Positions 1 to 9,619 of a stretch of DNA of 64,000 bases are shown piece by piece (the first letter of the stretch is position 1; every line of letters begins with the position of its first letter). The stretch spans positions 2,399,183 to 2,463,182 of the forward strand of contig BJHW01000002.1 in NCBI GenBank assembly GCA_005405945.1. The letters run 5' to 3'. The notes under the pieces were generated by a model that worked only from the letters and a program-made list of their open reading frames with translations, was not told the DNA's origin and searched no databases. The position numbers and the translations under genes were made by a program. The DNA comes from Streptomyces violaceusniger. GTDB lineage: Bacteria; Actinomycetota; Actinomycetes; Streptomycetales; Streptomycetaceae.

Positions 1-638
1 AAGAGGCCGGCGGCCTGGGCGCCGGTGGTGGTGCGGGGGTTGAGGCGGTGGATTTCGTCGATGAGGACGAGGTGGATGCCGGCGGCGGTGTAGGTGTGGC
101 AGACGGCGTCGGTGATCTGGGTCTGGGTCATGCGGGTGGTGGTGGGGATGCCGAGGTAGCGGGCGAATTCGGTGATGAGGGTTTTCGCGGTGGCGCCGGG
201 CGGGACCAAGGCGTACGCGACGGGTACCGCGGCGTGTGCTGATCCGGGCGGGGGCGGGTTTTTGCGGGTGTGGGCGAGGTGACAGGCGCGGCTGACGTGA
301 AGGAGAGCGGTAGTTTTGCCGGCTGCGGCGGGGCCGGTGACGATCAGTGAGGGGCGTGCGGTGGTCTGTTGATGGCGGCCGAGGATCGTCAGGGTGCGGA
401 CCTGGGTGGCGAGGGTGCTGATGGCCGGGGTGCGGATGGTGACGAACGCGGAGTGACAGGCGAGGCGTTCTTCGGTACTGCGGGGCGGGTCACCGGGGCG
501 GGGCGGGGTGGGCGGGTCGGTGGCGGCGAAGCGGTTCCAGCCCTGCCAGGTGGTCAGGGGCCAGGACGGCTCGGCCGTGCCGCCGCCCCTGTCAGCGGTG
601 GTGCTGGCCGGTGCGGTGCTCTGGGGGCGGGGGTTCAC
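1..638 (-). CDS. TniB-like AAA+ ATPase, partial
   Basis: ATP-dependent target-selection partner of a Tn5053/Tn7-type DDE transposase. Reading the minus strand from a GTG at 638, the protein shows Walker A (GPAAAGKTT, about residues 102-110) and Walker B followed by a helix typical of TniB/TnsC ATPases (LVLIDEIH, near residue 190). The start overlaps the stop of the upstream tniA fragment by a few bases (GTGA arrangement), which is the expected tniA-tniB coupling. The 3' end lies outside the window. The N-terminal 90 residues are Pro-rich and not diagnostic. Family assignment is from motifs plus operon position; it could also be annotated simply as an ATP-binding protein. Confidence 0.8.
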   Translation of the reverse strand, partial: MNPRPQSTAPASTTADRGGGTAEPSWPLTTWQGWNRFAATDPPTPPRPGDPPRSTEERLACHSAFVTIRTPAISTLATQVRTLTILGRHQQTTARPSLIVTGPAAAGKTTALLHVSRACHLAHTRKNPPPPGSAHAAVPVAYALVPPGATAKTLITEFARYLGIPTTTRMTQTQITDAVCHTYTAAGIHLVLIDEIHRLNPRTTTGAQAAGL

Positions 639-846
639 CACTTGTCGGCTTCCTCGTATGCGTCGTAGAGCCCGAATCCCGTGTAGGGGGTGGGGAGATC
701 GGTTCCGTCGTCTTCGGTGTCGGGGTGGTCGTCGAGGTCGTCGATGCTGTCGTCCTCGTCCCACTTGGTCGGGGTGTCGGCGCCCTGGCCGCTGTCGTGC
801 TGCGGGTGGCGGGCCGTGGGGAGAGGTATGTGGGCGGTGCGGGCCA
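635..846 (-). pseudogene. C-terminal remnant of a TniA-like (Mu-type) transposase
   Basis: About 70 residues remain in frame, ending with an acidic tail (DDSIDDLDDHPDTEDDG) and YEEADKW. The stop codon overlaps the start of the tniB-like gene. Upstream the frame runs straight into an IS5-family remnant at 847-850, so the catalytic part is missing. The tail itself has no diagnostic motif; the call rests on its position directly before tniB and on the usual length and composition of TniA tails. The rest of the gene is not found elsewhere in the window, which suggests an IS-mediated deletion. Confidence 0.6.
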
Positions 847-849
847 TAA

Positions 850-1029
850 GGACTCGGATCAGAATGAGGTCTTGAGTCGTCGCCAGCAGATGATGGCGCA
901 GCCGAGGGTGATGAAGGCTTGGTGGATGTCGTCGCGGCGTTCCCAGCGGATGCGCAGGCGGCGGAACCAGTGCGGCAGCGCGATCGCGCCCTCCACGACC
1001 CAGCGGTGTATGCCCAGACCGGAGCCGTC
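850..1029 (-). mobile_element. 3' remnant of an IS5-family element
   Basis: These 180 bases repeat, with only a few mismatches, the left end of the more complete IS at 2487-3409 (both begin GGACTCGGATCAGAATGAGG after TAA). They encode the last about 55 residues of its transposase (IRWERRDDIHQAFITLG), including the final catalytic Glu region. Similarity stops abruptly at 1029/1030. This copy interrupts the tniA-like gene. Confidence 0.85.
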
Positions 1030-1280
1030 GGATGCTCCTTACCGTCCCAGCGCCAGTGGTGACCCAGGCCCAATCACGTGACCGCCCGGCAGGCCCCATG
1101 CTGTCAGTGCCGGCCCCCGCCCGGTTCCCCGGCTCGCGGGGAGAACAGGGGGCCGCGGGCGAGTCCGCCCGCTGGCAGCGATCAGGCCGTCCGCCCGGCC
1201 CGCTTCCGGCCAGGAATACCGGGTCGAGGCCCGATCCGGTGTCGGGCTCAGCCGGCGCGGGCGGCCCTCTCCTCGCCCCC

Positions 1281-1310
1281 GCCGTCAGCGGGGCCGCCCC
1301 CGCTGACGGC
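1281..1310. terminator. Strong hairpin, probable terminator
   Basis: A 13-bp perfect stem (GCCGTCAGCGGGG pairing with CCCCGCTGACGGC) with a 4-base loop. It lies 8 bases past the stop of the minus-strand gene fragment at 1318-1440, so it probably terminated that gene. There is no clear U-tract, as is common in actinomycetes. Confidence 0.6.
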
Positions 1311-1317
1311 CCCACGC

Positions 1318-1440
1318 TCAGAGGTCGCGCATCGCGCCGGCGAGCGCCTCGTCCAGGATCGCGACACCTCGGGGGATCTCGTCGTCGGTCGCGCTCAGGC
1401 CCGTGCGGTCGCAGAACGTCAACCCGCTGAGGCGGACCAC
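1318..1440 (-). pseudogene. C-terminal fragment of a class I/II aminotransferase-like protein
   Basis: About 40 minus-strand residues (EVVRLSGLTFCDRTGLSATD, then EIPRGVAILDEALAGAMRDL, stop) resemble the tail of PLP-dependent class I/II aminotransferases. No in-frame continuation exists upstream of about 1440. It is followed by a strong hairpin, as a genuine gene end would be. Family assignment is from composition and pattern memory only. The interval 1030-1280 shows no convincing gene. Confidence 0.35.
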
Positions 1441-1563
1441 TTCCCACGCAGTTCACCTGCAAGCCGCGCCGCCTGCCCACGATGGGGCTGTCCGACGCGG
1501 GCGACCATGTGACCGCAGATCCGTGACTGCCTCGCGATGACATCAGCGAAAGTGATCAACGTA

Positions 1564-2349
1564 ATGCAGCGACGTTCCTTTGCCTCCGCGGTTTCCGCGG
1601 CCGCGGCAGCGCCATTCCTCCTGGGAGCCGCGCCGAGCGATACCGACCGTACGCAGAGCGCGGCGGCCGACGGACGTCTCAAGCGTGACATGGTGGCCGC
1701 CCTGGAAAACGAGCTCCAGGACCGGAACACCGCCCGCGCGGTGGCCGCCTGGATCTTCGATATCGGCTTCGACTGGACCCCGGCCGCCGCGCCGATCAGC
1801 GAGTTCGACTTCCTCATTGCCTACGCCTTCGGCAATCGGCCGCCCGCGAACGGCGGCGACCCGGCGAAGGTCCTCGCCGAACCGGGGCCGATGAATGAAC
1901 TGCTGGCCGACGTGGTGGCCCGGATCAGGACCAAGCGCACGATGACGGTGTACGCGCAGTGGGAGATCGCGCACTTCCTGAAGACGAAGTACAACATGTC
2001 GCAGGTCATCGCCATCGACCCAGTGATCGCCGAGGACGGCACCATCACGTATCTGAGCACGGACGGCGTCGCGGCGCAGGTCGCCGAGCAGCGGAAGTCC
2101 AATCCGGGCGGCCTGGGGACGGCAGGTGTCGTCGGATGGCGCGATCACATCAAGCGCTGTGTGCTGACGACTGAAGGCCGTGGCATGACGGCGCTCGCGC
2201 CTGAAGGCTTCACCATGCCGGACACCTACGACCCCGAGTCGGGGCAGCCGTGGACCCGGCGCCGCGACCTCTACCTGGTGCACGACATGAACGCGCAGTG
2301 GGGGATGATGCGGACGGAACTGATCTCCCGGATGTACCCCAACGGCTGA
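1564..2349 (+). CDS. Exported protein of unknown function with Tat-like signal
   Basis: About 261 residues. The N-terminus MQRRSFASAVSAAAAAPFLL has a twin-arginine-like RRSF motif followed by a short hydrophobic stretch, suggesting export through Tat. The mature part is mixed alpha/beta in composition, with a conserved-looking core (VYAQWEIAHFLKTKYNMSQV), and no domain is recognised with confidence. A longer reading frame opens at 1537, but the ATG at 1564 places the RR motif at the very N-terminus. It stands alone between mobile-element fragments, 135 bases before an IS, so it may be a passenger gene. Confidence 0.6.
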   Translation: MQRRSFASAVSAAAAAPFLLGAAPSDTDRTQSAAADGRLKRDMVAALENELQDRNTARAVAAWIFDIGFDWTPAAAPISEFDFLIAYAFGNRPPANGGDPAKVLAEPGPMNELLADVVARIRTKRTMTVYAQWEIAHFLKTKYNMSQVIAIDPVIAEDGTITYLSTDGVAAQVAEQRKSNPGGLGTAGVVGWRDHIKRCVLTTEGRGMTALAPEGFTMPDTYDPESGQPWTRRRDLYLVHDMNAQWGMMRTELISRMYPNG

Positions 2350-2486
2350 TCCGGAGGATGATCGACCGCTTCCGCCACTGTCCGGTGGACGAGGCCCCTT
2401 CACCTCGTTGGGCGAGTTACGGCGCTTGGAGGGGGCTACAGGTCCGCGAACGGTGGGCAGATGTAGGTGATGGCGATCAGCTGTAA

Positions 2487-3409
2487 GGACTCGGATCAGA
2501 ATGAGGTCTTGAGTCGTCGCCAGCAGATGGTGGTGCAGCCGAGGGTGATGAAGGCTTGGTGGATGTCGTCGCGGCGTTCCCAGCGGATGCGCAGGCGGCG
2601 GAACCAGTGCGGCAGCGCGATCGCGCCCTCCGCGACCCAGCGGTGTATGCCCAGGCCGGAGCCGTGTTCGGTGCCGCGGCGGGCGATGTGCGGGGTGATC
2701 TGGAACCGGCGGACCCTGTCACGGTAGACGTCGTGGTCGTAGCCGCGGTCGGCGTAGATGCGCCGGGGACGGCGCAATGGCCGGCCGCGCTTGTCCCGGA
2801 TCGGCGGGACGGCTTGGATCAGCGGGATCAGCTGGGTGACGTCGTTGCGGTTGCCGCCGGTCAGGGTCACGGCCAGTGGGATGCCGTGCGCCTCGACGAT
2901 CAGGTGATGCTTGCTGCCGGTCTTCCCCCGGTCCACCGGGGACGGGCCGGTGGCCGCCCCACCCCTCATCTCGCGCAGATGGGAGGAGTCGACGGCGGCG
3001 CGGGAGAAGTTGAGCATGTCGGCCGCCCGTAGTTCGGCCAGCAGCAGCTCGTGCAGGTGCTGCCAGACTCCCGCCTCGTTCCAGTCCTGCAAGCCGCCGC
3101 CAGCAGGTCATTCCCGAGCCGAAGCCCAGCTCCTGAGGCAGGAACCGCCACGGGATCCCGGTGTAGAGCACGAACAGGATCCCGCACAGCACCCTGCGAT
3201 CATCCAGGCGCTTACGCCCCGGATGCCGGTACCGGCGCTCGACCACGGGCAGCAGCGGCTCGACCCGCTCCCACAGCCCGTCCTCGACCTCCCACGGCTT
3301 GCGCGCACTCTTCGTCTCGGCTGCCTCACACCCGCATCCAGGCAGCGCCAACCTGAACTGACACGCCGTCATTCCCGCCCCGGCTACAAGCTCACTTTGT
3401 TACCAGCCC
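2487..3409 (-). mobile_element. IS5-family insertion sequence
   Basis: Left end GGACTCGGATCAGAATGAG and, on the opposite strand, right end GGGCTGGTAACAAAGTGAG form imperfect inverted repeats (13 of 19 positions). TAA precedes the left end (2484-2486) and follows the right end (3410-3412), fitting the TNA duplication typical of IS5-family elements. The right flank is at the same time the end of the next IS, so the two elements abut. Length is about 923 bp. Confidence 0.8.
2496..3372 (-). pseudogene. IS5-family DDE transposase, frameshifted
   Basis: DDE transposase of the IS at 2487-3409. The N-terminal part (from 3372) carries the DUF4096-like segment (WRFLPQELGFGSGMTCWRRL); the rest, from about 3090 in another frame, carries the catalytic Asp regions (AVDSSHLREM, IYADRGYD) and the Glu region (RWERRDDIHQ). 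Frames switch at about 3090-3100, where CTTGCAG appears in place of the expected CTGCAG, i.e. one extra base. This is not the A-rich slippery site used for programmed frameshifting in related elements, so the copy is probably inactive. A 3' remnant of the same IS lies at 850-1029. Confidence 0.85.
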
Positions 3410-4996
3410 TAAGCTTGGCGTTTAACGTGGGCGGGCTTGGTGTTCCTTGATCGACTCGGCGCGTTTGACTGTCTTGCCGACGTCGTGGTGCCTGGCCCGC
3501 TGTTTGTTCTTCGAGCCTGCAGGCCGCCCGGGACCTGGCCGGGACGGTTTCGGTGCGGTCGCTGGACGGGCCGTGGTCGCGCGGACGTTGCGAAACCCCC
3601 GCCGCACCCGGGCGGGGGTGAGTCGACGGGGCTCGGCCGGTCGTTCCCAGGGGCGGCGGAGGTCCTCGGCGAGGGGCCGGGCGAGGCGGAGCTGGGTGTG
3701 GGCGGCGATGAGGAGCCAGGTCCACAGGTCGGCGGTGTCCGCGTGGCGGACCTTCGGGGCGGTCCAGCCGAGGGTCTGTTTCATGAGCCGGAAGGTGTGC
3801 TCGAGGTCGAATCCGCGCAGGAAGGACTGCCACCAGTGCTCCACGTCCGCCGGTGTGGCGGCGGTGGCCGAGCACCACAGCCAGACCGGTTTCGGGTCAC
3901 GGTCGCCCGGCAGGCGTTCGACCTTCAGGCGGATCAACGTGCCGTGCAGGATGGGCAGTTCCTCTCTCGTGTGGTTCAGCCAGGGGCCGCGGTGGGTGAG
4001 CCGCGGGTGCATCCGGTCCCAGGCCATCGCCTCGGCCTTGCCGTAGCGGGTGGTGTCCGTGACCGTGGTGACCTCGGGTTCGTGCCAGCTGTGGGGCTTG
4101 GCGAAGGTCAGGGCACCGCCGTGCCGGCGCGGCCGTCCGCCCTTCGGCCCGGAGCGGGCGGGGCCGGGGTCACGGAGCATGACGCGGTCCGAGCGCAGGC
4201 GTCCGACCAGGGCGACGGGCAGGTCCGCCAGGGTATGGGAGAGGTAGGCGACGGCGTAGCCGGAGTCCATGACGATCCAGATCTTCGGATCACCCGCCTG
4301 CCACTGCTGGGCCTGGACCAACCTCTCGATGACATCGCGTCGTTGGCCGGCGGTGACGATGGTCGCGGCGTTGGCCGGCCCGAGGCGCACGGCGTCCAGC
4401 AACGTGACCCAGGAGGTCCGGCCGGTCTCCAGGGCGGCGACGAAGGAGTACGGCCAGCCCGGCACGAACTGGTCCCTGCTGCGGGCACCGCGTCCGTAGA
4501 CGTGGCAGAACAGCCGGTCCTCGCTGGTCGGGGCGTCCGGGCGGAGCCAGTTGCTCACGTCCACAGCCAGCACGATCCGCTCGTCGGCTGCCCTCGGCAG
4601 CGGCAGGCCCGCCAGCGCACGCCGCAACCGCGCCGGCTCCAGCCAGCCCCGGTCCAACGCCGCGTACATCGCCCCGTGTCCGCGCCGGTGCTCGACCGCC
4701 AGTGACAGTTCGACCAGCGTCTTCACCGGCCCGTCCGCACACAGCACCGCGTCCGTGAGCTCGAAGAGCGCATCCGCGCGGGCGTAAAGGCACTCGTAGA
4801 ACTCGACCCGAAAGCGGGACAAGACGTCGAACGCCTCGCCCGCGGGCGCGCGGACCGGGAGACTCATAACAGCGGCCGTTCTCTCGTGCTTCGTGACTCG
4901 ACATCTCGAAGCGTGGAGAACGGCCGCCTCCGCTGTCCCGGGAAGAACCGCAGATCAGCAGGTCGGGTGACCTGCGAGGTTAAACGCCAAGCTTAG
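3409..4996 (-). mobile_element. IS with NF041680-type transposase
   Basis: A perfect 18-bp terminal inverted repeat (CTAAGCTTGGCGTTTAAC at 3409-3426, complement at 4979-4996) encloses one transposase gene. Length is about 1.59 kb. The left end abuts the previous IS5-family element and the right end abuts another IS5-family copy, so its target duplication cannot be judged. Confidence 0.9.
3422..4867 (-). CDS. NF041680/IS701-like DDE transposase
   Basis: A 481-residue single-frame transposase spanning nearly the whole IS. Visible motifs are LAVDVSNWLRPDA (first Asp), IVMDSGYAVAYLS (second Asp) and FDLEHTFRLMKQTLGW (Glu in the YREL-like region). The C-terminal 60 residues are basic (GRPAGSKNKQRARHHDVGK). 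Length and sequence match the NF041680 family common in Streptomyces. The ATG at 4867 is just inside the right inverted repeat. No frameshift is seen, so this copy may be functional. Confidence 0.9.
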   Translation of the reverse strand: MSLPVRAPAGEAFDVLSRFRVEFYECLYARADALFELTDAVLCADGPVKTLVELSLAVEHRRGHGAMYAALDRGWLEPARLRRALAGLPLPRAADERIVLAVDVSNWLRPDAPTSEDRLFCHVYGRGARSRDQFVPGWPYSFVAALETGRTSWVTLLDAVRLGPANAATIVTAGQRRDVIERLVQAQQWQAGDPKIWIVMDSGYAVAYLSHTLADLPVALVGRLRSDRVMLRDPGPARSGPKGGRPRRHGGALTFAKPHSWHEPEVTTVTDTTRYGKAEAMAWDRMHPRLTHRGPWLNHTREELPILHGTLIRLKVERLPGDRDPKPVWLWCSATAATPADVEHWWQSFLRGFDLEHTFRLMKQTLGWTAPKVRHADTADLWTWLLIAAHTQLRLARPLAEDLRRPWERPAEPRRLTPARVRRGFRNVRATTARPATAPKPSRPGPGRPAGSKNKQRARHHDVGKTVKRAESIKEHQARPR

Positions 4997-5048
4997 AAGC
5001 TGTTGTCTTTTCGATCTTGAGCGGTGGCGGTCGAGCGAGGGTTCCCGG

Positions 5049-5645
5049 TTGGGTGATCCTGCTGTGGCGAGAGCAATGAAGTCGGGGCTTCCTGAACAGC
5101 TCGTGGGTGTGGAATCGATAGAGCATCAGGAGGCCTCTGTGCCGCGGTCTCCTGTGTCGGTGATCTGGGAGTCCAACTGGGCTGCTCCTTCGTGTGATTG
5201 TCTCGCGTACGTGTACGGCAACGCGGTCGACCGGTCCGAGCGGCAGCGCCGGTACCCGACGGACACGACGGACGGGGAGTGGGCGGCCATCCGGCCGCTG
5301 CTGCCGATGCCGGGCTGGATGCGCGGCCGGGGCGGGCAACCGGAGGCGTATTGCCACCGCGCGATGGTCGATGCGATCCGCTACCTGGTCGACAATGGCA
5401 TCAAGTGGCGCGCCATGCCGGTGGACTTTCCACCGTGGGACCGGGTGTATGCATTCTTCCGCCGCTGGCGCGACCACGGCCTGGTCAAGGAGTTCCACGA
5501 TCGGCTGCGCGGGCAGGTCCGCGAGCGGCTGGGCCGGGACACAGAGCCGACGGCTGGCGTGATCGACTCGCAGTCGGTCAAGGCGGACGCCGTCGTCGGT
5601 GCCGACAGCCGCGGCTTCGACGGCGGCAAACTCATCAACGGCCGT
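5049..5645 (+). pseudogene. IS5-family transposase, 5' half (split by Tn554-like insertion)
   Basis: N-terminal half of an IS5-family transposase: the DUF4096 region (DGEWAAIRPLLPMPGWM, then IKWRAMPVDFPPWDRVYAFF) and the first catalytic Asp (VIDSQSVKAD). The frame is intact to GGKLINGR and is then replaced by the end of the Tn554-like element at 5646. The matching 3' half resumes at 9631 with the same codons (NGRKRHVVVDT). The left end of the IS probably begins next to the NF041680-type element at about 4997. Confidence 0.9.
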
Positions 5646-5656
5646 TATCTTGAGCC
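5638..5656. repeat. Left junction of Tn554-like element
   Basis: ACGGCCGT (5638-5645, itself a perfect palindrome and part of the IS5-family transposase gene) is followed by the element terminus TATCTTGAGCC. The mirror-image terminus GGCTCAAGATA and another ACGGCCGT occur at 9620-9638. Confidence 0.85.
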
Positions 5657-5760
5657 CGCGCGAGCGTGTCCTTCATGTGCGTGAAGCGCTCTGAGGTTCC
5701 CCCAACTCCCGTGGTGGATGCGGTTATCTGCCGCCGTCCAACACGGAAGGGGGAGATGCG

Positions 5761-6879
5761 ATGCGCGTGCAGAGGGTGCTGACACCCGACTCGATGGCCG
5801 AGTCGTGGACCCTGTTGGGAGATGATCTACGGCCAGTCGACCCGGTGGAGTCGTTCCTGGCCTACCTGTCCGCGATCGAGCGGTCACCAAACACCATCAA
5901 GGCGTACGCCCACGACCTGAAGGACTGGTGGACCTACCTCGACGGCCGAGACCTGGGCTGGAAGGCGGTCGACCTGGAGGCGGTGGCCGCCTTCGTGGCT
6001 TGGCTGCGACTGCCGCCGGCGGCCCGGAACGGGAAGGTGGCGGTGCTGCCGACAGTCGAGCACCACTGCACGGCCTCCAGCGTGAACCGCAAGCTCGCCG
6101 CGGTCACCACGTTCTACGAGTTCCACGCTCGCAACGGCATCGAGGTCGCCGACCTGCTGGTGACGATGCGCCCGGCCGGGCGGCACCGCGCGTCGGCCAC
6201 CTCCTACAAGCCGTTCCTGCAGCACTTCGCCTCTGGCAGGCCCGAGCGGACCAGAACCATCAAGCTCAAGTCCGGCCGCAAGCGTCCCCGTGTGCTGACC
6301 GCCGCTCAGGCCCAACAGATCCTCGATGGGTGCGAACACCTGCGAGACCGGCTCCTGTTCGCCCTGCTCCTGGACACCGGGGTCCGCATCGGTGAGGCCC
6401 TGGGGCTGCGGCACGACGACATCGAGATCGCCGAGAAGCAGGTGACGGTGGTGCCGCGGCAGAACGACAACCGTGCCCGCGCGAAGGCCGGCCGCACGCG
6501 AACCATCCCAGCCAGCGCGGAATTGATGCGGTTGTACTCCGACTATCTGCACCGCGAGTACGGCGCCCTCGACTCCGACTACGTCTTCGTGAACCTCTTC
6601 GCCGAACCGCACGGTCACCCCTGGGCCTATCCGGCCGTCTATGACCTGGTCAGACGCCTGCGGAAGACCACCGGGATCACATTCGAGCCCCACCAATACC
6701 GCCATACCTATGCGACCTGGCTACTGCGTCGCGGGGCGGGCATGGAGAACGCCAAAGAACTCCTCGGACATGCCTCGATCAGCACCACGATCGACACCTA
6801 CGGTCACCTCACCGTCGAGGACGCCCGCCGCACCCTGGAGGACGCGGGCTGGTTCACCGGGCGGGAGGTGCGGCTGTGA
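5761..6879 (+). CDS. tnpA: Tyrosine recombinase TnpA of Tn554-like element
   Basis: A 372-residue site-specific recombinase. An N-terminal SAM-like core-binding domain (about residues 20-120, SPNTIKAYAHDLKDWW) is followed by the catalytic domain with the expected residues: Arg in LLLDTGVRIGEALGL, the HxYRH box (HQYRHTYATWLL) and the nucleophile Tyr in ISTTIDTYGHL. A GGGGGAG Shine-Dalgarno sequence sits five bases before the ATG at 5761. Its stop overlaps the start of tnpB (GTGA). In Tn554, TnpA acts with TnpB and TnpC in excision and integration. The frame is intact and apparently functional. Confidence 0.9.
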   Translation: MRVQRVLTPDSMAESWTLLGDDLRPVDPVESFLAYLSAIERSPNTIKAYAHDLKDWWTYLDGRDLGWKAVDLEAVAAFVAWLRLPPAARNGKVAVLPTVEHHCTASSVNRKLAAVTTFYEFHARNGIEVADLLVTMRPAGRHRASATSYKPFLQHFASGRPERTRTIKLKSGRKRPRVLTAAQAQQILDGCEHLRDRLLFALLLDTGVRIGEALGLRHDDIEIAEKQVTVVPRQNDNRARAKAGRTRTIPASAELMRLYSDYLHREYGALDSDYVFVNLFAEPHGHPWAYPAVYDLVRRLRKTTGITFEPHQYRHTYATWLLRRGAGMENAKELLGHASISTTIDTYGHLTVEDARRTLEDAGWFTGREVRL

Positions 6880-9126
6880 CCCCCAATGCCGTGCCTGCCG
6901 GTCAAGGCCGGGGCGGACTTCTGAAGAAGCTTCTGGCCGCGGTCCGGGCCGAGTTCCGCACCGAGATCTACCGCCCGGCCCCGACGACCCTGTCTTCGTC
7001 GCTCCGGCCTGCAGTGTTGCCGATTGCGACCGCATCGTCAGCATGCGAGGGCTCTGCAATGGCCACGTGATCCGCTGGCGCCACCGCGGCCGCCCGGACA
7101 TGGAGGACTTCCTCGCCGATGCCGGCCTGCCCGTCCGAGGGCGCCAGGCCCTGTCGATCTGCAAGGTCGCCGGTTGCCGCTACGGGAACTTCGGCAAGGG
7201 CTTGTGCGGCAAGCACTATGACCGGTGGGTTCGGGCCGGACGGCCCGGTCCGGAGGTCTGGGACGCGCCAGATCTGGTTGCGCCCGGTGTCGCGCCGGCC
7301 GAGTGCCGACTGTCGTTCTGCACCCTATGGGCGGAGGGCCCACAGAAGATCTTCTGCCGAAGTCATCACGAGCGATGGACGAACGCCGGCAGCCCGCATC
7401 CTGAACGGTTCGCCATGGACTGCGAGTTGACCGGCACTGCGCACATCGCGACCTCCCCCGCCAGCTCACGCTGGAATTCCAGTACGGGCTGCAGTGCCGG
7501 GCCGACGCCCACCGCCGCACGACCCCGCCCCGCACCGTGACGCAGGCCATCCGGCTCGCCCGAGCCGCCGAGGTCTCCTCCTTGCTCGATCTCACCGAGG
7601 AGCAATGGCGGCACAGCGCGGCCACAGGCCGGGTTCGCGAGCCGGTGCTCTTCCTGATCGAGGTCCGGGACGCCGTCGAAGTCTTGCGCGACGGCGCAGG
7701 CTGGGAGAGCGAGTACCTGCGGGATGTGTGGCGGCTGGAGCGACTGCCGGGCATCACCACCCCGGCCACCGCCACCGTCCCTCGTCCCCGAGTCCGGCTG
7801 CATTTCGAGCGGATCGCCCAGCCGTGGCTGCGTGACCTGGCCAAACGATGGCTGCGGCTGAGACTGACCAGCGGGCTCAGCATCACCGCGGCCCACACCG
7901 GCCTGGATGCGCTGGTCTGTTTCGGTGCCTTCCTTACACACGTCGGCGCCGACCGTCTCGCCGACATCGACCGTCCGCTCTTGGAGCGGCACCTCGCCCA
8001 CGTCGCCTCCCAACCGGGCGGACACGGCCTGAAGAAGGGAAGGATCAGCAATCTGAACCTGTTCTTCCAGGCCATCCGGCAGAACCGCTGGGACGACTCG
8101 CTGCCGGGCACCGCCGCCTTCTATCCCGGCGACATCCCACCGGAGCCGGCCGCCACGGTCTCCCGACGGCTGGCCGAGCACGTCATGGCCCAGGTCGAGT
8201 CCGAGGAGAACCTGGACCGCTGGGACAATCCGTCCGGCCGGCTGATCACGCTCATCCTCATCCGCGGAGGTCTGCGGATCTCCAGCGTGATCTGCCTGGA
8301 CTTCGACTGCCTCCTCCAAGACGGCCAAGGCGCCCCCTACCTGCGGTATTTCAACACCAAGATGAAGCGCGAGGCAGCCGTCCCGATCGACGAGGAACTC
8401 GAGCAGGCCATCCGCGACCACCAGCACCGCGTCCTCGAACGCTGGCCCCAGGGCACCGGAGTCCTCTTTCCTCGGCCGCACGCGAACGCCTCGGGGAGGC
8501 TGCGGATCTCCGACAGCAGCTACCGGCAGATGCTCCGCCGCTGGCTGGCGACCTGCGACATCCGCAATGAACACGGTCAGCCGGTCCGCTTGACGCCGCA
8601 CCAGTGGCGGCACACCTTCGCCTGTCGACTGATCAACCGTGACGTCCCGCAAGAAGTCGTACGCGTTCTCCTCGACCACGAATCGTCCCGGATGACCGCG
8701 CATTACGCGCGGATCACTGACCAGACGGTCCGGCGGCGCTGGGAAGCGGCGATGAAGGTCAACATCAAGGGCGAGCGCGTCGAGCTCGACGCCAACGGGC
8801 CGCTCGGGCAGGCCCAATGGGCCAAGACCCGCTATGGCATCGCCACCCAGACCCTGCCCAACGGCTACTGCGGGCTGCCCGTCCAGAAGACCTGCCCGCA
8901 TGCAAATGCCTGCCTGACCTGCCCCGTCTTCCTCACGGGGCCCGAGTTCCTGCCCGAACTCAAGGAACAGCACACCCGCACCCTGACGTTGATCGACAAC
9001 GCCACCAGCTGCGGCCACACCCGCGTCGCTGAGATGAACCAACAGGTCGCCGACAACCTCGACCGCATGATCGGCGAGCTGGAGGACGGCCGGGACGAGG
9101 GCGAGGAGGCCGCGGATGCCGGCTGA
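6876..9126 (+). pseudogene. tnpB: Tyrosine recombinase TnpB of Tn554-like element, two frameshifts
   Basis: The second, longer recombinase, about 750 residues if repaired. The GTG start at 6876 overlaps the tnpA stop. Translation leaves the starting frame near 6985 (run GGCCCCG) and the second frame near 7450 (run CTCCCCCG); each break is cured by one extra base in the C run. The N-terminal part is Cys-rich (CSVADCDRIV, CKVAGCRYG, LCGKHYDRW). The catalytic part (from about 7540) has Arg in RGGLRISSVICL, HQWRHTFACRL and Tyr in MTAHYARITD. The tail has another Cys cluster (CPHANACLTCP). Both breaks sit in homopolymers, so they may be sequencing errors and the element may be active. Confidence 0.85.
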
Positions 9127-9556
9127 CAACTCTTACCTCATCGTCGCCGCGGCACGGCGACGGGGCACGGCAACCCGCCGACGAGCGGTCGCCGCCCTGC
9201 GGCGGATGGATGCCAACGGCACCGCGATCACCTTCGAGACGGTCGCCCGCGAAGCAGGCGTCTCCCGGTCCTGGCTCTACAACCAGCCGGACCTCAGAGC
9301 CGAGATCGAACGCCTCCGGGCCCGACACCGCGTCCCCGCAGACCGGCCGGTTCCCGATCGGCAACGGGCCTCCGACGCATCTCTGCTGCGGCGCCTGGAA
9401 GTGGCCACCAAGCGCAACCAGCAGCTGGAAGCCGAGAACAAGGAGTTGCGTGAGGCGCTCGCCCTCGCACTCGGCGAACGACGCACCGCCGACCTTCCGC
9501 ACCGACGCCGCGACACGCCGAAGATGAAGTCGTCCGCCGTCATCGGACCATGCTGA
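9116..9556 (+). CDS. tnpC: TnpC-like protein of Tn554-like element (DUF6262-like)
   Basis: A 146-residue protein whose ATG lies 11 bases inside the end of tnpB. Residues 30-55 form a helix-turn-helix-like segment (ITFETVAREAGVSRSWLYN), followed by a coiled-coil stretch (LLRRLEVATKRNQQLEAENK). This architecture and the position match TnpC of Tn554-type transposons, a small accessory protein affecting orientation and efficiency of transposition. The stop is 74 bases before the right terminus of the element. Confidence 0.8.
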   Translation: MPADNSYLIVAAARRRGTATRRRAVAALRRMDANGTAITFETVAREAGVSRSWLYNQPDLRAEIERLRARHRVPADRPVPDRQRASDASLLRRLEVATKRNQQLEAENKELREALALALGERRTADLPHRRRDTPKMKSSAVIGPC

Positions 9557-9619
9557 CGAACACGTCGAGGACACCGTCCACCACGCATCAGACCAGGTCA
9601 GCAGCCCGCCAAATGAACT

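Noticed and set aside
635..1543. Single 302-residue minus-strand protein
   Set aside because: It runs through an IS5-family remnant and an aminotransferase tail in a different frame; it is a chance fusion of fragments.
3437..4705. Long plus-strand frame opposite the NF041680-type transposase
   Set aside because: Mirror of the transposase gene; no Shine-Dalgarno sequence and shadow composition.
7366..9129. 587-residue minus-strand frame opposite tnpB
   Set aside because: Antisense shadow; the plus strand carries clear tyrosine-recombinase motifs.
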